44,313 bases of DNA from Pseudomonadota bacterium (GTDB lineage: Bacteria; Pseudomonadota; Gammaproteobacteria; Xanthomonadales; Rhodanobacteraceae). Positions 1-8,311 of the stretch are shown in pieces. A program made the position numbers and the translations under genes. A model generated the notes under the pieces. It saw only the letters and a list, made by a program, of their open reading frames with translations. It was not told where the DNA came from and made no database searches. Each line of letters opens with the position of its first letter. The first letter of the stretch is position 1. The stretch covers positions 1-44,313 of the forward strand of contig JAFEFQ010000237.1 of assembly GCA_018240505.1 (NCBI GenBank), written 5' to 3'.

Positions 1-1
1 C

Positions 2-1723
2 GTCGCGGTGCGTCCGGCACCGGACTGGGTCAAGCGCAGCAACGAACTGGCCCAGCCGCTGCTCAAGGCGCAGGCCGAGTTCGCGCCGGAGTTCGCCTCG
101 TTCTTCGGCCTGCCGGGCTACGACGACCGCGTCGCCGACCTCGGCCCGAACAACGGCGAGCGCCAGCGCGCGGCGCTGCGCGGCGCGAAGGAAACGCTGC
201 AGAAGGACCTGAAGACCGAGGAAAACCCGAACGTCCGCCAGGACATCGACATCATGCTGGTCGCGGCCGACCAGCAGATCGAAGGCAGCGAGCTCAACGA
301 AAAACTGCTGCTGCCGTTCACCGACGTCGGCCAGCTCGTGTTCCAGGGCGAGCAGGCGCTGTTGCAGGACCAGACCGATCCGGCGCGCCGCGCCAAGGCG
401 CTCGAGCGCCTGCAGCGCTACGTCGGCCTCGCGCCGGGCAGCACCGCGATTACCCAGCTTGCGCGCGAACGTTACGAGGAGAAACTCAAGAATCCCGCGC
501 TGCTCAAGCCGACCAAACTCGAAGTCGAACAGGCGCTGCGCAATGCCGACACCTATGCGGCCGGCATCCGCAAGCTGTTCGCGAAGTACAAGATCGAAGG
601 CGGCGACGCCGCGCTCGCGGCGATCGACCAGCAGCTGCGCGACTACACCGCGTGGATGAAGAAGGACGTGCTGCCGAACGCGCGCAGCGACACGCGACTG
701 CCGCCCGAACTGTACGCGTTCCAGCTCAAGCAGGTCGGCATCGACATCGCGCCGGAGACGTTGATCCAGCGTGCGCAGCTCGAATTCATGGAGACGCGCA
801 ACGCGATGCAGCAGCTTGCGCCGCTCGTCGCCAGGGCCAAGGGCATCCAGGCGACCGACTACCGCGAAGTGATCCGCGCGCTGAAGAAGAAGCAGCTCGG
901 CAAGGAGTCGATCGAAGGCTATTACCGCGGCACGGTGATGCCCGAACTCGAGAAGCAGATTGCCGCGAACAAGGTGGTCGACCTGCCGCAGCGGCCGATG
1001 GTCATGCGACTCGCCTCCGAGGCCGAGTCGGCCGCGCAGCCCGCGCCGCATTTCCTGCCGGCGCCGCTGATCGGCAACACCGGCCAGCAAGGCCAGTTCG
1101 TGCTGCCGCTCGGCAATCCGGCCTCGAGCGGCAAGGACGGCAAGAGCGCGGCCTACGACGACTTCACCTACGAGGCCGGCGGCTGGACCCTGGCCGCGCA
1201 CGAAGGCCGCCCCGGCCACGAGCTGCAGTTCACCGCGATGGTCGAGCGCGGCGTTTCGCTCGCGCGCACGCTGTTCGCGTTCAACAGCGTCAACGTCGAG
1301 GGCTGGGCGCTGTACGCCGAAGCCGAGATGGTGCCGTACGAGCCACTCGACGGTCAGCTCATCGCACTGCAATTGCGCCTGCTGCGCGCGGCGCGCGCGA
1401 TGCTCGATCCGATGCTCAACCTCGGCCTTGCCGACCGCGAACGCGCCGGCAAGGTGCTGACCGAAGACGTGGTGCTGTCCGAGCCGATGGCGCGCCAGGA
1501 ACTCGACCGCTACACGTTCAACGCACCCGGCCAGGCCGGCAGTTATTTCTACGGCTACAGCCGCATCATGCAGTTGCGCATGGAAACCGAACTCGCGCTC
1601 GGCAGCCGGTTCGACCGCCGCGCCTACAACAACTTCCTGCTCGACCAGGGCCTGCTGCCGCCCGACCAGCTCGCCAAGGCGGTGCGCGAGCAGTTCATCC
1701 CTGTGCAGAAGGCACGCAAGTAG
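2..1723 (+). CDS. DUF885 family putative metallopeptidase, 5' end outside the window
   Basis: The reading frame is open from the first bases of the window, so the N-terminus (probably with a signal peptide) is missing; an internal GTG at position 8 is unlikely to be the true start. About 570 residues are visible. The family-defining motif HEGRPGH lies near residue 400 of the visible protein (around base 1200). It resembles the inverted zinc-binding motif of gluzincin-like enzymes and is typical of DUF885 proteins, which are usually exported and predicted to act as peptidases. A conserved Gln/Tyr-rich segment (GQAGSYFYGYSRIMQLR) follows near the C-terminus. Seen: the HEGxPGH motif and length close to the family norm. 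Inferred: periplasmic zinc peptidase of unknown substrate. It converges on the YCII gene to its right, with a REP-like hairpin between them. Confidence 0.85.
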   Translation, partial: VAVRPAPDWVKRSNELAQPLLKAQAEFAPEFASFFGLPGYDDRVADLGPNNGERQRAALRGAKETLQKDLKTEENPNVRQDIDIMLVAADQQIEGSELNEKLLLPFTDVGQLVFQGEQALLQDQTDPARRAKALERLQRYVGLAPGSTAITQLARERYEEKLKNPALLKPTKLEVEQALRNADTYAAGIRKLFAKYKIEGGDAALAAIDQQLRDYTAWMKKDVLPNARSDTRLPPELYAFQLKQVGIDIAPETLIQRAQLEFMETRNAMQQLAPLVARAKGIQATDYREVIRALKKKQLGKESIEGYYRGTVMPELEKQIAANKVVDLPQRPMVMRLASEAESAAQPAPHFLPAPLIGNTGQQGQFVLPLGNPASSGKDGKSAAYDDFTYEAGGWTLAAHEGRPGHELQFTAMVERGVSLARTLFAFNSVNVEGWALYAEAEMVPYEPLDGQLIALQLRLLRAARAMLDPMLNLGLADRERAGKVLTEDVVLSEPMARQELDRYTFNAPGQAGSYFYGYSRIMQLRMETELALGSRFDRRAYNNFLLDQGLLPPDQLAKAVREQFIPVQKARK

Positions 1724-1759
1724 ACGTTGTCAGAAATCTCGCGCCGTCGTGAAAAATCT

Positions 1760-1787
1760 CGTCATTCCGGTGAAAGCCGGGATGACG
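1760..1787. repeat. REP-like hairpin between convergent genes
   Basis: An 11-bp inverted repeat (CGTCATTCCGG / CCGGGATGACG, one G-T mismatch) encloses the 6-base loop TGAAAG. The GTCATTCC...GGAATGAC type of hairpin is a common dispersed intergenic repeat in proteobacteria. It lies between the ends of the convergent DUF885 and YCII genes and could act as a bidirectional transcription end or mRNA stabiliser. No T-tract follows, so it is not called an intrinsic terminator. Confidence 0.7.
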
Positions 1788-1809
1788 GGCAAACGAAAAC
1801 TTCGGTAGA

Positions 1810-2166
1810 TCAACTTTCGTTGCACGGCCCCACTTCGCGCAGCTCGATGCTGCACCATTCCGCGGCCGGGCAGTTCGCGGCAATCGCGAGCGCTTCGTCG
1901 CGGCCGACGTTCTTCAGATAGTAGAAGCCGCCGACGATTTCCTTGGCTTCGGCGAACGGGCCGTCGACGATGTTGGTCTTGCCGGCGCGCTTCTCGATGC
2001 GCGTGCCGTGGGCCACGCTCTTCAGCGACTGCGCGGATTCGAGCACGCCGCGCTCCTTCAGCATGCCGGCATAGGCGACCATGCGTTCCCATTCCGCCGC
2101 CGCCTGCTCGGGCGGGCGACCGCGGCGGCGGTCGGCGCGTTCCATGATCAGCATCAGGTAGGACAT
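1810..2166 (-). CDS. YCII-related (DGPF) domain protein, third copy in the ECF operon
   Basis: This 118-residue protein starts MSYLMLIMERADRRRG and carries the signature VDGPFAEAKEIVGGFYYL around residues 68-84, the DGPF motif of the YCII-like family. The start at 2166 has a GGAG Shine-Dalgarno seven bases upstream. An earlier in-frame ATG at 2244 overlaps the sigma-factor stop codon as ATGA and could allow translational coupling with a 26-residue extension, but the family N-terminus favours 2166. It is the last gene of a leftward operon VOC-YCII-YCII-sigma-YCII. DGPF proteins are repeatedly found with ECF42 sigma factors; their biochemical role is not established. Confidence 0.88.
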   Translation of the reverse strand: MSYLMLIMERADRRRGRPPEQAAAEWERMVAYAGMLKERGVLESAQSLKSVAHGTRIEKRAGKTNIVDGPFAEAKEIVGGFYYLKNVGRDEALAIAANCPAAEWCSIELREVGPCNES

Positions 2167-2240
2167 TGCGTTCTCCGGTTCGTATTGCCGTCGATCCAGC
2201 AGGGACTGCTGGAACGACGATGTTGCGGTGTCGAGCAAGT

Positions 2241-3539
2241 TCATTGCACCGCGTGCGTTGCAAGTGCGCCGCAACGTTCGGCGCGCGCGCGCATCAGACT
2301 CTGCTCGCGTGCATTGCGCGTCAACGTCGCCGCGCGCTCGAACTCGGCGCGCGCTTCGTCGAAACGACCGAGTTTCTCGAGCAGGTTGCCGCGCACGGCC
2401 GGCAGAAAATGGTAGGTGCGCAGCGCGGGTTCCTCGACCAGCCGGTCGACCAAGTCGAGCCCGACTGCGGGGCCGAACGCCATCGCGATCGCGACCGCGC
2501 CGTTGAGCTCGACGATCGGCGACGGCGCGGCCTGCGCGAGTTCGGCATACAGCGTGGCGATGCGCACCCAGTCGGTGTCGGCGGCGACGCGCGCGCGCGC
2601 GTGGCAGGCCGCGATCGCCGCCTGCAATTGATAGCTGCCGCGATCGCCGCCGAGTTTTTCCGCGCGCGCCAGTGCCTTGAGGCCGCGCTCGACCAGCAGC
2701 CAGTCCCAGTGCGCGCGGTTCTGTTCGAGCAGCAGGATCGGCGTGCCGTCGCGATGCGTGCGCGCGTGCAGGCGCGAGGCCTGGATTTCCATCAGCGCGA
2801 CGAGCCCGTGCGCCTCGGCATCGAACGGCGCGAGTTCGGCGAGCACGCGGCCGAGGCGCAGCGCCTCTTCGCACAGCGCCGGACGCATCCAGTCCTCGCC
2901 GGCCGTCGCCGCATAGCCTTCGTTGAAGACGAGATAGATCACGTCGAGCACCGAGGCGAGACGCGCCGTGCGGTCCTCGCCGCGCGGCAGTTCGAACGCC
3001 ACGTTCGCCTCGCTCAACGTACGTTTCGCGCGCACGATGCGCTGCGCGATCGTCGGCTCGGGCACGAGGAACGCGCGCGCGATCTCCTCGGTGGTCAGGC
3101 CGCCGAGCAGGCGCAGGGTCAGCGCCACGCGCGCCTCGGGCGACAGCACCGGATGGCAGGCGGTGAACATCAGGCGCAGCAGGTCGTCGCCGATGTCGTC
3201 GTCGAGCGCGGCGAGCAGGTCGTCGGCGCGCGTCTCCTGCTGCTCGTCGAGCTCGCGCGCGATTTCCGCGTGCTTTTCCTCGGCGAGCTTGCCGTGGCGC
3301 AGGCGGTCGATCGCTCGGTTTTTCGCCGCAGCCATAAGCCATGCCCCGGGATTGTCGGGTATGCCCTTGTCCGGCCACTGCTCGAGCGCGGTGACGAGCG
3401 CGTCCTGCGCGAGTTCCTCGGCGAGGCCGATGTCGCCGCTCAACATGCGCGCGAGCACGGCGACGATCTTGGCCGATTCCATGCGCCAGACCGCATCGAT
3501 CGTGCGCCGCGTGCGGGTGAGCTTGTCCGTCGCCGTCAT
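2241..3539 (-). CDS. ECF42-like RNA polymerase sigma factor with C-terminal extension
   Basis: The protein has 432 residues, far longer than a plain ECF sigma factor (about 190). Region 2 is visible near residues 20-90, with GLAEELAQDALVTALEQWP and PGAWLMAAAKNRAIDRLRH. Region 4 lies near residues 125-185, with LTLRLLGGLTTEEIARAFLV and PEPTIAQRIVRAKRTL. The remaining roughly 240 residues form a helical extension containing YLVFNEGYAAT and later A-rich paired helices, as in ECF42 proteins, where the extension is TPR-like and influences activity. No anti-sigma gene is adjacent; known ECF42 members are controlled through this extension instead. The neighbouring YCII/DGPF genes on both sides match the reported ECF42 context. 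Start ATG at 3539 is the first plausible Met; its Shine-Dalgarno is weak. Confidence 0.92.
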   Translation of the reverse strand: MTATDKLTRTRRTIDAVWRMESAKIVAVLARMLSGDIGLAEELAQDALVTALEQWPDKGIPDNPGAWLMAAAKNRAIDRLRHGKLAEEKHAEIARELDEQQETRADDLLAALDDDIGDDLLRLMFTACHPVLSPEARVALTLRLLGGLTTEEIARAFLVPEPTIAQRIVRAKRTLSEANVAFELPRGEDRTARLASVLDVIYLVFNEGYAATAGEDWMRPALCEEALRLGRVLAELAPFDAEAHGLVALMEIQASRLHARTHRDGTPILLLEQNRAHWDWLLVERGLKALARAEKLGGDRGSYQLQAAIAACHARARVAADTDWVRIATLYAELAQAAPSPIVELNGAVAIAMAFGPAVGLDLVDRLVEEPALRTYHFLPAVRGNLLEKLGRFDEARAEFERAATLTRNAREQSLMRARAERCGALATHAVQ

Positions 3540-3608
3540 GGCGACGGATCAAAACATCATCGCATCGATTGGGCAAGGGCCGGAGGTTGCCGATCCTGCG
3601 CGCCGCGG

Positions 3609-3977
3609 TCAGCAGTCGTGCTCGGGATCGCCGCCTTCGGCGATGCAGTAGGTGATGCATTCGCCGTCGCCGGCCACGTCCATGAAGCGCTTGGCGCCTT
3701 CGATCGCGGCCTCGCGCGAGTCGTATTGCAGCATCGCGAAGCCGCCGATGAGTTCCTTCGATTCGGCATAGGGGCCGTCGATGACCTGGCTCTGGCCGTC
3801 AGTGCGGCGCACGACCGCGCCGTGCTGGCGCAGCGGGAGAAAGCCGCCGCCGCTGAGGAATTCGCCGCGCGCGATCGCCTCGCCGACGAAGCGGTCCATT
3901 TCCTCCCTTGCCTTGCCGCTGATCGGACCGCCGCTGTTGGTCTTCGGGTCGGGGGTGTAGATGCTGAAATATTTCAT
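3609..3977 (-). CDS. YCII-related (DGPF-type) protein, second copy
   Basis: The 122-residue protein begins MKYFSIYTPDPKTNSG and contains QVIDGPYAESKELIGGFAML at residues 65-84, the DGPF motif in its DGPY form. The start at 3977 is preceded by an AGGAG stretch. It sits 22 bases downstream of the first YCII gene and 69 bases upstream of the sigma gene on the same strand, so co-transcription is likely. Family members have a ferredoxin-like fold with a conserved His/Asp site in some enzymes, but the role of those attached to ECF42 sigma factors is unknown; a signalling or auxiliary part is only inferred from the context. Confidence 0.88.
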   Translation of the reverse strand: MKYFSIYTPDPKTNSGGPISGKAREEMDRFVGEAIARGEFLSGGGFLPLRQHGAVVRRTDGQSQVIDGPYAESKELIGGFAMLQYDSREAAIEGAKRFMDVAGDGECITYCIAEGGDPEHDC

Positions 3978-3999
3978 GGCGTTCTCCTGTGTGTCGGTA

Positions 4000-4434
4000 T
4001 CAGTTGGGTTTGCGTTGGTCGATCTGCGCGCGCAGGCGTTCTTCCTGCTCGCGCAGTTCCGGGGTGAATTCGGCGCCGAAGTCCTCGGCCTCGAAGATCT
4101 GGCGGATTTCGATCTCCGATTCGCCATCCTCGAACGGATTCGGGCAGCGCTTGACCCACTCGATCGCTTCCTCGAGCGATTTGACCTGCCAGATCCAGAA
4201 GCCGGCGATCAGCTCCTTGGTTTCGGTGAACGGGCCGTCGATGACCGCGCGCTGCGCGCCCTTGAAGCGCACGCGTGCGCCCTTGGCGCTCGGCTGCAGG
4301 CCTTCGCCCGCGAGCATGATGCCGGCCTTGACCAGCTCCTCGTTGTAGCGGCCCATGTCGGCCAGCAGTTTTTCGCTTGGCATCACGCCCGCTTCGGATT
4401 GTCCGGTCGCGCGGACCAGCACGGCGAATCGCAT
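4000..4434 (-). CDS. YCII-related (DGPF) protein, first copy
   Basis: This 144-residue protein carries the full DGPF signature AVIDGPFTETKELIAGFWIW near residues 68-87, followed by a conserved KRCPNPFEDGESEIEIRQI tail. The sequence closely resembles the DGPF proteins most often paired with ECF42 sigma factors (MRFAVLVRATGQSEAGVMPS at the N-terminus). It is preceded by AGGAGA, giving a clear start at 4434. The last 25 residues are charged (REQEERLRAQIDQRKP) and look like an exposed helix. It lies 30 bases after the VOC gene, inside the same leftward operon. Confidence 0.9.
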   Translation of the reverse strand: MRFAVLVRATGQSEAGVMPSEKLLADMGRYNEELVKAGIMLAGEGLQPSAKGARVRFKGAQRAVIDGPFTETKELIAGFWIWQVKSLEEAIEWVKRCPNPFEDGESEIEIRQIFEAEDFGAEFTPELREQEERLRAQIDQRKPN

Positions 4435-4464
4435 GAGAGTTCTCCTTCGTTGATTGGTGGGTGA

Positions 4465-4875
4465 CTATTGACCGGATGGCATCGTGGACTCATCCATCCA
4501 CACCGCGCCCCAGACATGACCGTCGGGATCGGCGAAGTCGCGGCCATACATGAATCCATGATCCTGAACCGGATTGATGTCGGCGGTGCCGCCGTTTTCG
4601 CGTGCCGATCTGTTCATGGCATCGACTTCCGCGCGTGAATCGCACGAGACGTTGAGCGCGACCTCGCTCGATGTCTTCGGCGGAATCGCGCGGGTGGTGA
4701 AGCTGCGCCACTTTGCATGGGTCAGAAGCACGACGTTGATCGACTCGCTCCACGCCATGAACGCCGCGGTCTCGTCCGAGCACCGCGGATTGCTGGCGAA
4801 GCCCAGGGCGGAGTAGAACGCCTTCGACGCTTGCAGGTCGGCCACGGGCAGGCTGATGGTGATCGTTCGGGCCAT
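4465..4875 (-). CDS. VOC superfamily (glyoxalase/bleomycin resistance-like) protein
   Basis: The 136-residue protein starts MARTITISLPVADLQASKAF, the usual first beta strand and helix of a vicinal-oxygen-chelate domain, and ends with DFADPDGHVWGAVWMD, the typical last strand with a DPDGH motif. ATG at 4875 has a strong AGGAGA Shine-Dalgarno, so longer in-frame extensions (to 4956) are rejected. It is the promoter-proximal gene of the YCII/ECF42 operon. VOC proteins bind metal and act on varied small molecules; no substrate can be assigned. Similar PhnB/VOC genes are commonly found next to DGPF genes. Confidence 0.9.
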   Translation of the reverse strand: MARTITISLPVADLQASKAFYSALGFASNPRCSDETAAFMAWSESINVVLLTHAKWRSFTTRAIPPKTSSEVALNVSCDSRAEVDAMNRSARENGGTADINPVQDHGFMYGRDFADPDGHVWGAVWMDESTMPSGQ

Positions 4876-4902
4876 TGCTGCTCTCCTGTCGGTTGGACTT
4901 GC

Positions 4903-4926
4903 GAGACCGGGCTCTGCACCGGTCTC
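4903..4926. promoter_or_regulatory. Inverted repeat in the leader of the VOC/YCII/ECF42 operon
   Basis: A perfect 8-bp inverted repeat (GAGACCGG / CCGGTCTC) has an 8-base spacer. It lies 28-51 bases upstream of the VOC start codon and just downstream of the proposed ECF42-type promoter, so it would be in the 5' untranslated region, where it could form a hairpin or serve as an operator. Its function is inference only. Confidence 0.4.
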
Positions 4927-4936
4927 TTGCCGAAAC

Positions 4937-4963
4937 GACGAGCCGGAATCCGGCAAATCGACA
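4937..4963 (-). promoter_or_regulatory. Candidate ECF42-dependent promoter
   Basis: On the minus strand the sequence reads TGTCGA (4963-4958), 17 bases, then CGTC (4940-4937), 62 bases before the VOC start. TGTC-type -35 and CGTC-like -10 elements are those I recall for ECF41/ECF42 sigma factors. The position fits an autoregulated operon that includes the sigma gene. No such element was seen directly in front of the sigma gene. The match is by eye and rests on about 10 defined bases. Confidence 0.5.
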
Positions 4964-5068
4964 CGCTGCCGAAAAATATTTTGCGGCCGGATCAGGGGAC
5001 CGCCTTGCGGCGGCGCAGTAGAATGGCGCTACGCGGCCATCCCTGCCGCAGGCTTTGGCTGGACCCCG

Positions 5069-6007
5069 ATGTTGTTGACCTTACGCCTGATCTTTTTCGG
5101 CCTGTTTGCCTTCTTCGTGCTCTGCGTGCTGCTCGTGCACCTGCGCGGTCGCGTGCGCCTGCGCTTCGACCGCCAGCTCGCCGACCACTCGGCCCTGTTT
5201 GCCCCGTACAACCTGCTGATGTACGCGTTCTCGCGCGTGCCGGCGCGGCCGATTCTCGATCGCGGCGGCTTTCCGCATCTGAATCCGCTGCGCGAGCATT
5301 GGCAGACGATCCGCGGCGAAGCATCCGCCCTGTTCGACGAAGGCCATATCCGCGCGGCCGAGCAGCGCAACGACCTCTCGTTCGACAGCTTCTTCAAGCA
5401 GGGCTGGAAGCGGTTCTACCTCAAGTGGTACGGCGAGCCGCTCGCGACCGCGCAGGCGCTGTGCCCGCAGACCGTGGCGCTGCTGCGCGCGATTCCCGAG
5501 GTCAAGGCGGCGATGTTCGCGCTGCTGCCGCCCGGCAGCCGGCTGACGCCGCATCGCGATCCGTTCGCGGGCTCGTTGCGCTACCACCTCGGCCTGATCA
5601 CGCCGAACTCGCGTGACTGCCGCATCTTCGTCGACGGCGACGAATACGCCTGGAGCGACGGCGGCGACATCGTCTTCGACGAGACCTACGTGCACTGGGC
5701 CGAGAACCGGACCGACGTGACGCGCGTGATCCTGTTCGCCGACGTCGAGCGCCCGCTGCGCACGCGGTGGATGCGCGCGGTGAATCGACGGGTGGGCGCC
5801 TTTATGGGTGCGATCACCGCGTCGCCGAACGACGTGAACAGCGAGAAGACCGGCGCGGTCAACCGCCTCTACGCGCGCCTGCGCGGCGAGAACAAGCGCG
5901 GCGTGACCTTCCGCAGACGCCATCCGCGCCTGTACCGCGTGATCAAGTATCCGGCGATCCTGCTCGCGCTGTGGCTGCTGTTCGCCGCGCCGTGGCCGCT
6001 AGGCTGA
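5069..6007 (+). CDS. lpxO: LpxO, lipid A 2-hydroxylase (Fe(II)/2-oxoglutarate dioxygenase)
   Basis: The 312-residue protein has an N-terminal membrane helix (residues 3-24) and a C-terminal one (about 292-308), framing an aspartyl/asparaginyl beta-hydroxylase domain. The facial triad is visible as PHRDPFAGSLRYH (His162, Asp164) and YVHWAEN (His209), with TRVILFADVERPLR carrying the 2-oxoglutarate-binding Arg219. Segments such as FFKQGWKRFYLKWYGEPL and CRIFVDGDEYAW closely resemble Salmonella LpxO, which adds a 2-hydroxyl to a secondary acyl chain of lipid A at the inner membrane. Start ATG 5069 gives the family N-terminus; upstream in-frame sequence is not protein-like. It is transcribed divergently from the ECF42 operon and converges with the S9 peptidase, leaving only 5 bases between stop codons. 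Confidence 0.93.
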   Translation: MLLTLRLIFFGLFAFFVLCVLLVHLRGRVRLRFDRQLADHSALFAPYNLLMYAFSRVPARPILDRGGFPHLNPLREHWQTIRGEASALFDEGHIRAAEQRNDLSFDSFFKQGWKRFYLKWYGEPLATAQALCPQTVALLRAIPEVKAAMFALLPPGSRLTPHRDPFAGSLRYHLGLITPNSRDCRIFVDGDEYAWSDGGDIVFDETYVHWAENRTDVTRVILFADVERPLRTRWMRAVNRRVGAFMGAITASPNDVNSEKTGAVNRLYARLRGENKRGVTFRRRHPRLYRVIKYPAILLALWLLFAAPWPLG

Positions 6008-6012
6008 GTTCA

Positions 6013-8262
6013 TCATTCGGGCGATCGGAGTTTCGACACGGCGTGTTTCACCTTCGCGTCAAAAAAATCCGCGATCAGGTGATAGACGTGCTTTTTCATC
6101 GCCGGCGTCGACAGGCCGTGCTTGCCGCCGGGATAGGTCATCAGCTCGAACTGCACGCCGCGATCCTGCAGCGCGGCCATCAGTGACGTCGAATTGGCAA
6201 ACAGCACGTTGTCGTCGGCCATGCCGTGCGCCAGCAGCAGCGGTGACTTCAGACCGTCGAGCCAGTTGAGCGTGCCTGAGAGCTTGTAGCCCTCGGCGTT
6301 GTGCTGCGGCGTGTCGAGATAGCGCTCGGTATAGAACGTGTCGTACAGCGTCCAGTCGGTGACCGGCGCGACGGCGACGCCGGCGGCGATCTCGTTCGAG
6401 GCCTTGGCCAGCAGCATCGTCGTCATGTAGCCGCCGTAGCTCCAGCCGAACACGCCAATGCGCGCGGGATCGACGAACGCCTGCGCCTTGAGCCAATGGA
6501 TGCCGGCGACCTGGTCCTCGACTTCGACCTTGCCGAGCTGCCGGTAGATCGCATCGCTGAACGCGCGGCTGCGCCGCGCCATGCCGCGATTGTCGAGCGT
6601 GAACACGACATAGCCCTGCTGCGCCATGTACTCGCAGAAATAGTCGACCCAGCCGCGCGCGGCCATCTGCGCATGCGGGCCGCCGTAGTAGAAGTCGAAC
6701 ACCGGGTAGCGCTTTTTCGGATCGAAGCCGCGCGGCTTGTAGAGGCGGTAGTACAGATCCTGCCCGTCGTTCGATTTGAGCGTGCCGAACTCGGGCACGA
6801 CATGCGCGTCGCGGTACGGCCAGTACGGATGCTTCGCGTCGAGCTCGTTGCGCTCGATCCAGGCGACGAGGCCGCCGTCGACGGCCTTGCGCAGACTCAC
6901 CTGCGGCGGCGTCGACGGATCGGCGAACGTGTCGAGGTAGTACTCGGCATTCCGCGTGAACTCGGCCTGGTGCTGGCCATCGCCGCGGCTGACCCGCTTC
7001 GGCGAACGGGCCGTCGTGCCGTCGAGCTTGAGCGCATAAACCTGGCGATCGGGGACGAAGTCGCGGTTCGAGTCGACGTAGGCGAGGCCTAGCTTTTCGT
7101 CGATGCCGAGCAGGCTGTCGATGTTCCACTCGCCCGCGCTGACGGCGTGCTTGAGCGTGCCGTCGAGCGCGTAGAGATACAGATGCTTCCAGCCGCTGCG
7201 CTCGCTCGCCCAGACGAACGCATCCTGCGATTTGAGGAAGCGCAGATCGTCGTTGAGGTTGATCCAGGTTTTCGCTTCCTCGCTCAGCAACCTGCGCTGT
7301 TGCAAGGTCTTCGCATCGACCAGATTGAGATCGAGCCGCTGCTGGCTGCGCTGCATCAGTTGATAGCTCAGGCGCTTGCCGTCGGGCAGCCAGTCGACGC
7401 GGGTCAGATAGATATCGGGGTTTGCGCCGAGATCGACGAAGCGCGCCTCGCCGCCGTCGGGCGCGACCAGGCCGAGCCTGACCTCGACATTGTTCTTGCC
7501 CGCCGCCGGATAGCGCTGCTCGATCGTGTCGGTGCGGTCGGCGTAGACCTCGGTGCGCTTGACGATCGGCACCTTCGCTTCGTCGTAGCGTTCGAACGCG
7601 AGCGCGGCATCGTCGGGCGCCCACCAGTAACCGGTGAAGCGCGCCATTTCCTCCTGCGCGACGAATTCGGCTTCACCGTTGTGCACGCTGCCGCCGCCGT
7701 CGCGCGTGAGCTGGCGCGACTTGCCGTCGCGCAGGTCGATCGCCCACAGGTTCTGCGCGTGCACGTAGGCGACATAGCGGCCCAGCGGCGAAATCTTCGC
7801 ATCGATCGCCTCGCCCTGCGTGTCGAGCAGGCGCAGCGCCTTGTCGCGGCGCGTGGCGAGATCGTACAAGTATAGTTTTCCGCCTAGTGGAAAAAGCAGC
7901 TTTTTCCCATCCGGCGACCACTGGTAGTCGACGATGCCGCGGCGGCCGGCGATGCGCGCGCGTTCGCGCCGCGCCTTTTCCGCATCGGAAAGTTCTTCGG
8001 TCGCAGGCTCGAGCAGCCGCGAGTCGACGAGCAGATGCGTCTGGTTCGAATTGACGTTGTATTCCCACAGATCGTAGGCGTTCTGGTCGTCCTGCCGGGC
8101 GCGCAGGAAAGTGACGCGCGTGCCGTCGGGCGAGGCCTTGAGCTTGACCGGTGCAGGCCCGGACAGGCTCGCGCCGTCGAAGATGCGTTCGATCGTCAGC
8201 CGTTCCGCCTGCACGCCATTCATTGCAACCGTCATCGCCACTCCCAGAATCCAGGCCCGCAT
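6013..8262 (-). CDS. S9 family (dipeptidyl peptidase IV-like) serine peptidase, exported
   Basis: The 749-residue protein starts with a signal peptide (MRAWILGVAMTVAMNGVQA, cleavage after VQA). An N-terminal beta-propeller (DPPIV_N) covers roughly residues 30-460, and a C-terminal alpha/beta-hydrolase domain follows. The nucleophile motif GWSYGGYM is intact, the acid lies in HGMADDNV, and the catalytic His is about 35 residues from the end in GGKHGLS. A DPP-IV-type glutamate motif EFVAQEEMARFTGYWW is also present, so N-terminal dipeptide release, often Xaa-Pro, is expected in the periplasm. GGGGAG six bases before ATG 8262 decides the start over a GTG at 8280. The gene has its own intergenic region upstream and is not tightly linked to its neighbours. 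Confidence 0.93.
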   Translation of the reverse strand: MRAWILGVAMTVAMNGVQAERLTIERIFDGASLSGPAPVKLKASPDGTRVTFLRARQDDQNAYDLWEYNVNSNQTHLLVDSRLLEPATEELSDAEKARRERARIAGRRGIVDYQWSPDGKKLLFPLGGKLYLYDLATRRDKALRLLDTQGEAIDAKISPLGRYVAYVHAQNLWAIDLRDGKSRQLTRDGGGSVHNGEAEFVAQEEMARFTGYWWAPDDAALAFERYDEAKVPIVKRTEVYADRTDTIEQRYPAAGKNNVEVRLGLVAPDGGEARFVDLGANPDIYLTRVDWLPDGKRLSYQLMQRSQQRLDLNLVDAKTLQQRRLLSEEAKTWINLNDDLRFLKSQDAFVWASERSGWKHLYLYALDGTLKHAVSAGEWNIDSLLGIDEKLGLAYVDSNRDFVPDRQVYALKLDGTTARSPKRVSRGDGQHQAEFTRNAEYYLDTFADPSTPPQVSLRKAVDGGLVAWIERNELDAKHPYWPYRDAHVVPEFGTLKSNDGQDLYYRLYKPRGFDPKKRYPVFDFYYGGPHAQMAARGWVDYFCEYMAQQGYVVFTLDNRGMARRSRAFSDAIYRQLGKVEVEDQVAGIHWLKAQAFVDPARIGVFGWSYGGYMTTMLLAKASNEIAAGVAVAPVTDWTLYDTFYTERYLDTPQHNAEGYKLSGTLNWLDGLKSPLLLAHGMADDNVLFANSTSLMAALQDRGVQFELMTYPGGKHGLSTPAMKKHVYHLIADFFDAKVKHAVSKLRSPE

Positions 8263-8311
8263 CGTCGTCTCCCCAGGCACAAAGTTTTTTTGTCGAACAG
8301 ATCGTTGTTGA

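Noticed and set aside
2167..2244. Earlier start for the third YCII protein at 2244 (ATGA overlap with the sigma stop)
   Set aside because: Kept only as an alternative: the GGAG site and the family N-terminus favour 2166.
2166..4067. Long plus-strand open frame opposite the ECF42 sigma and YCII genes
   Set aside because: Antisense shadow of high-GC coding sequence; its translation has no domain and the opposite strand encodes recognisable proteins.
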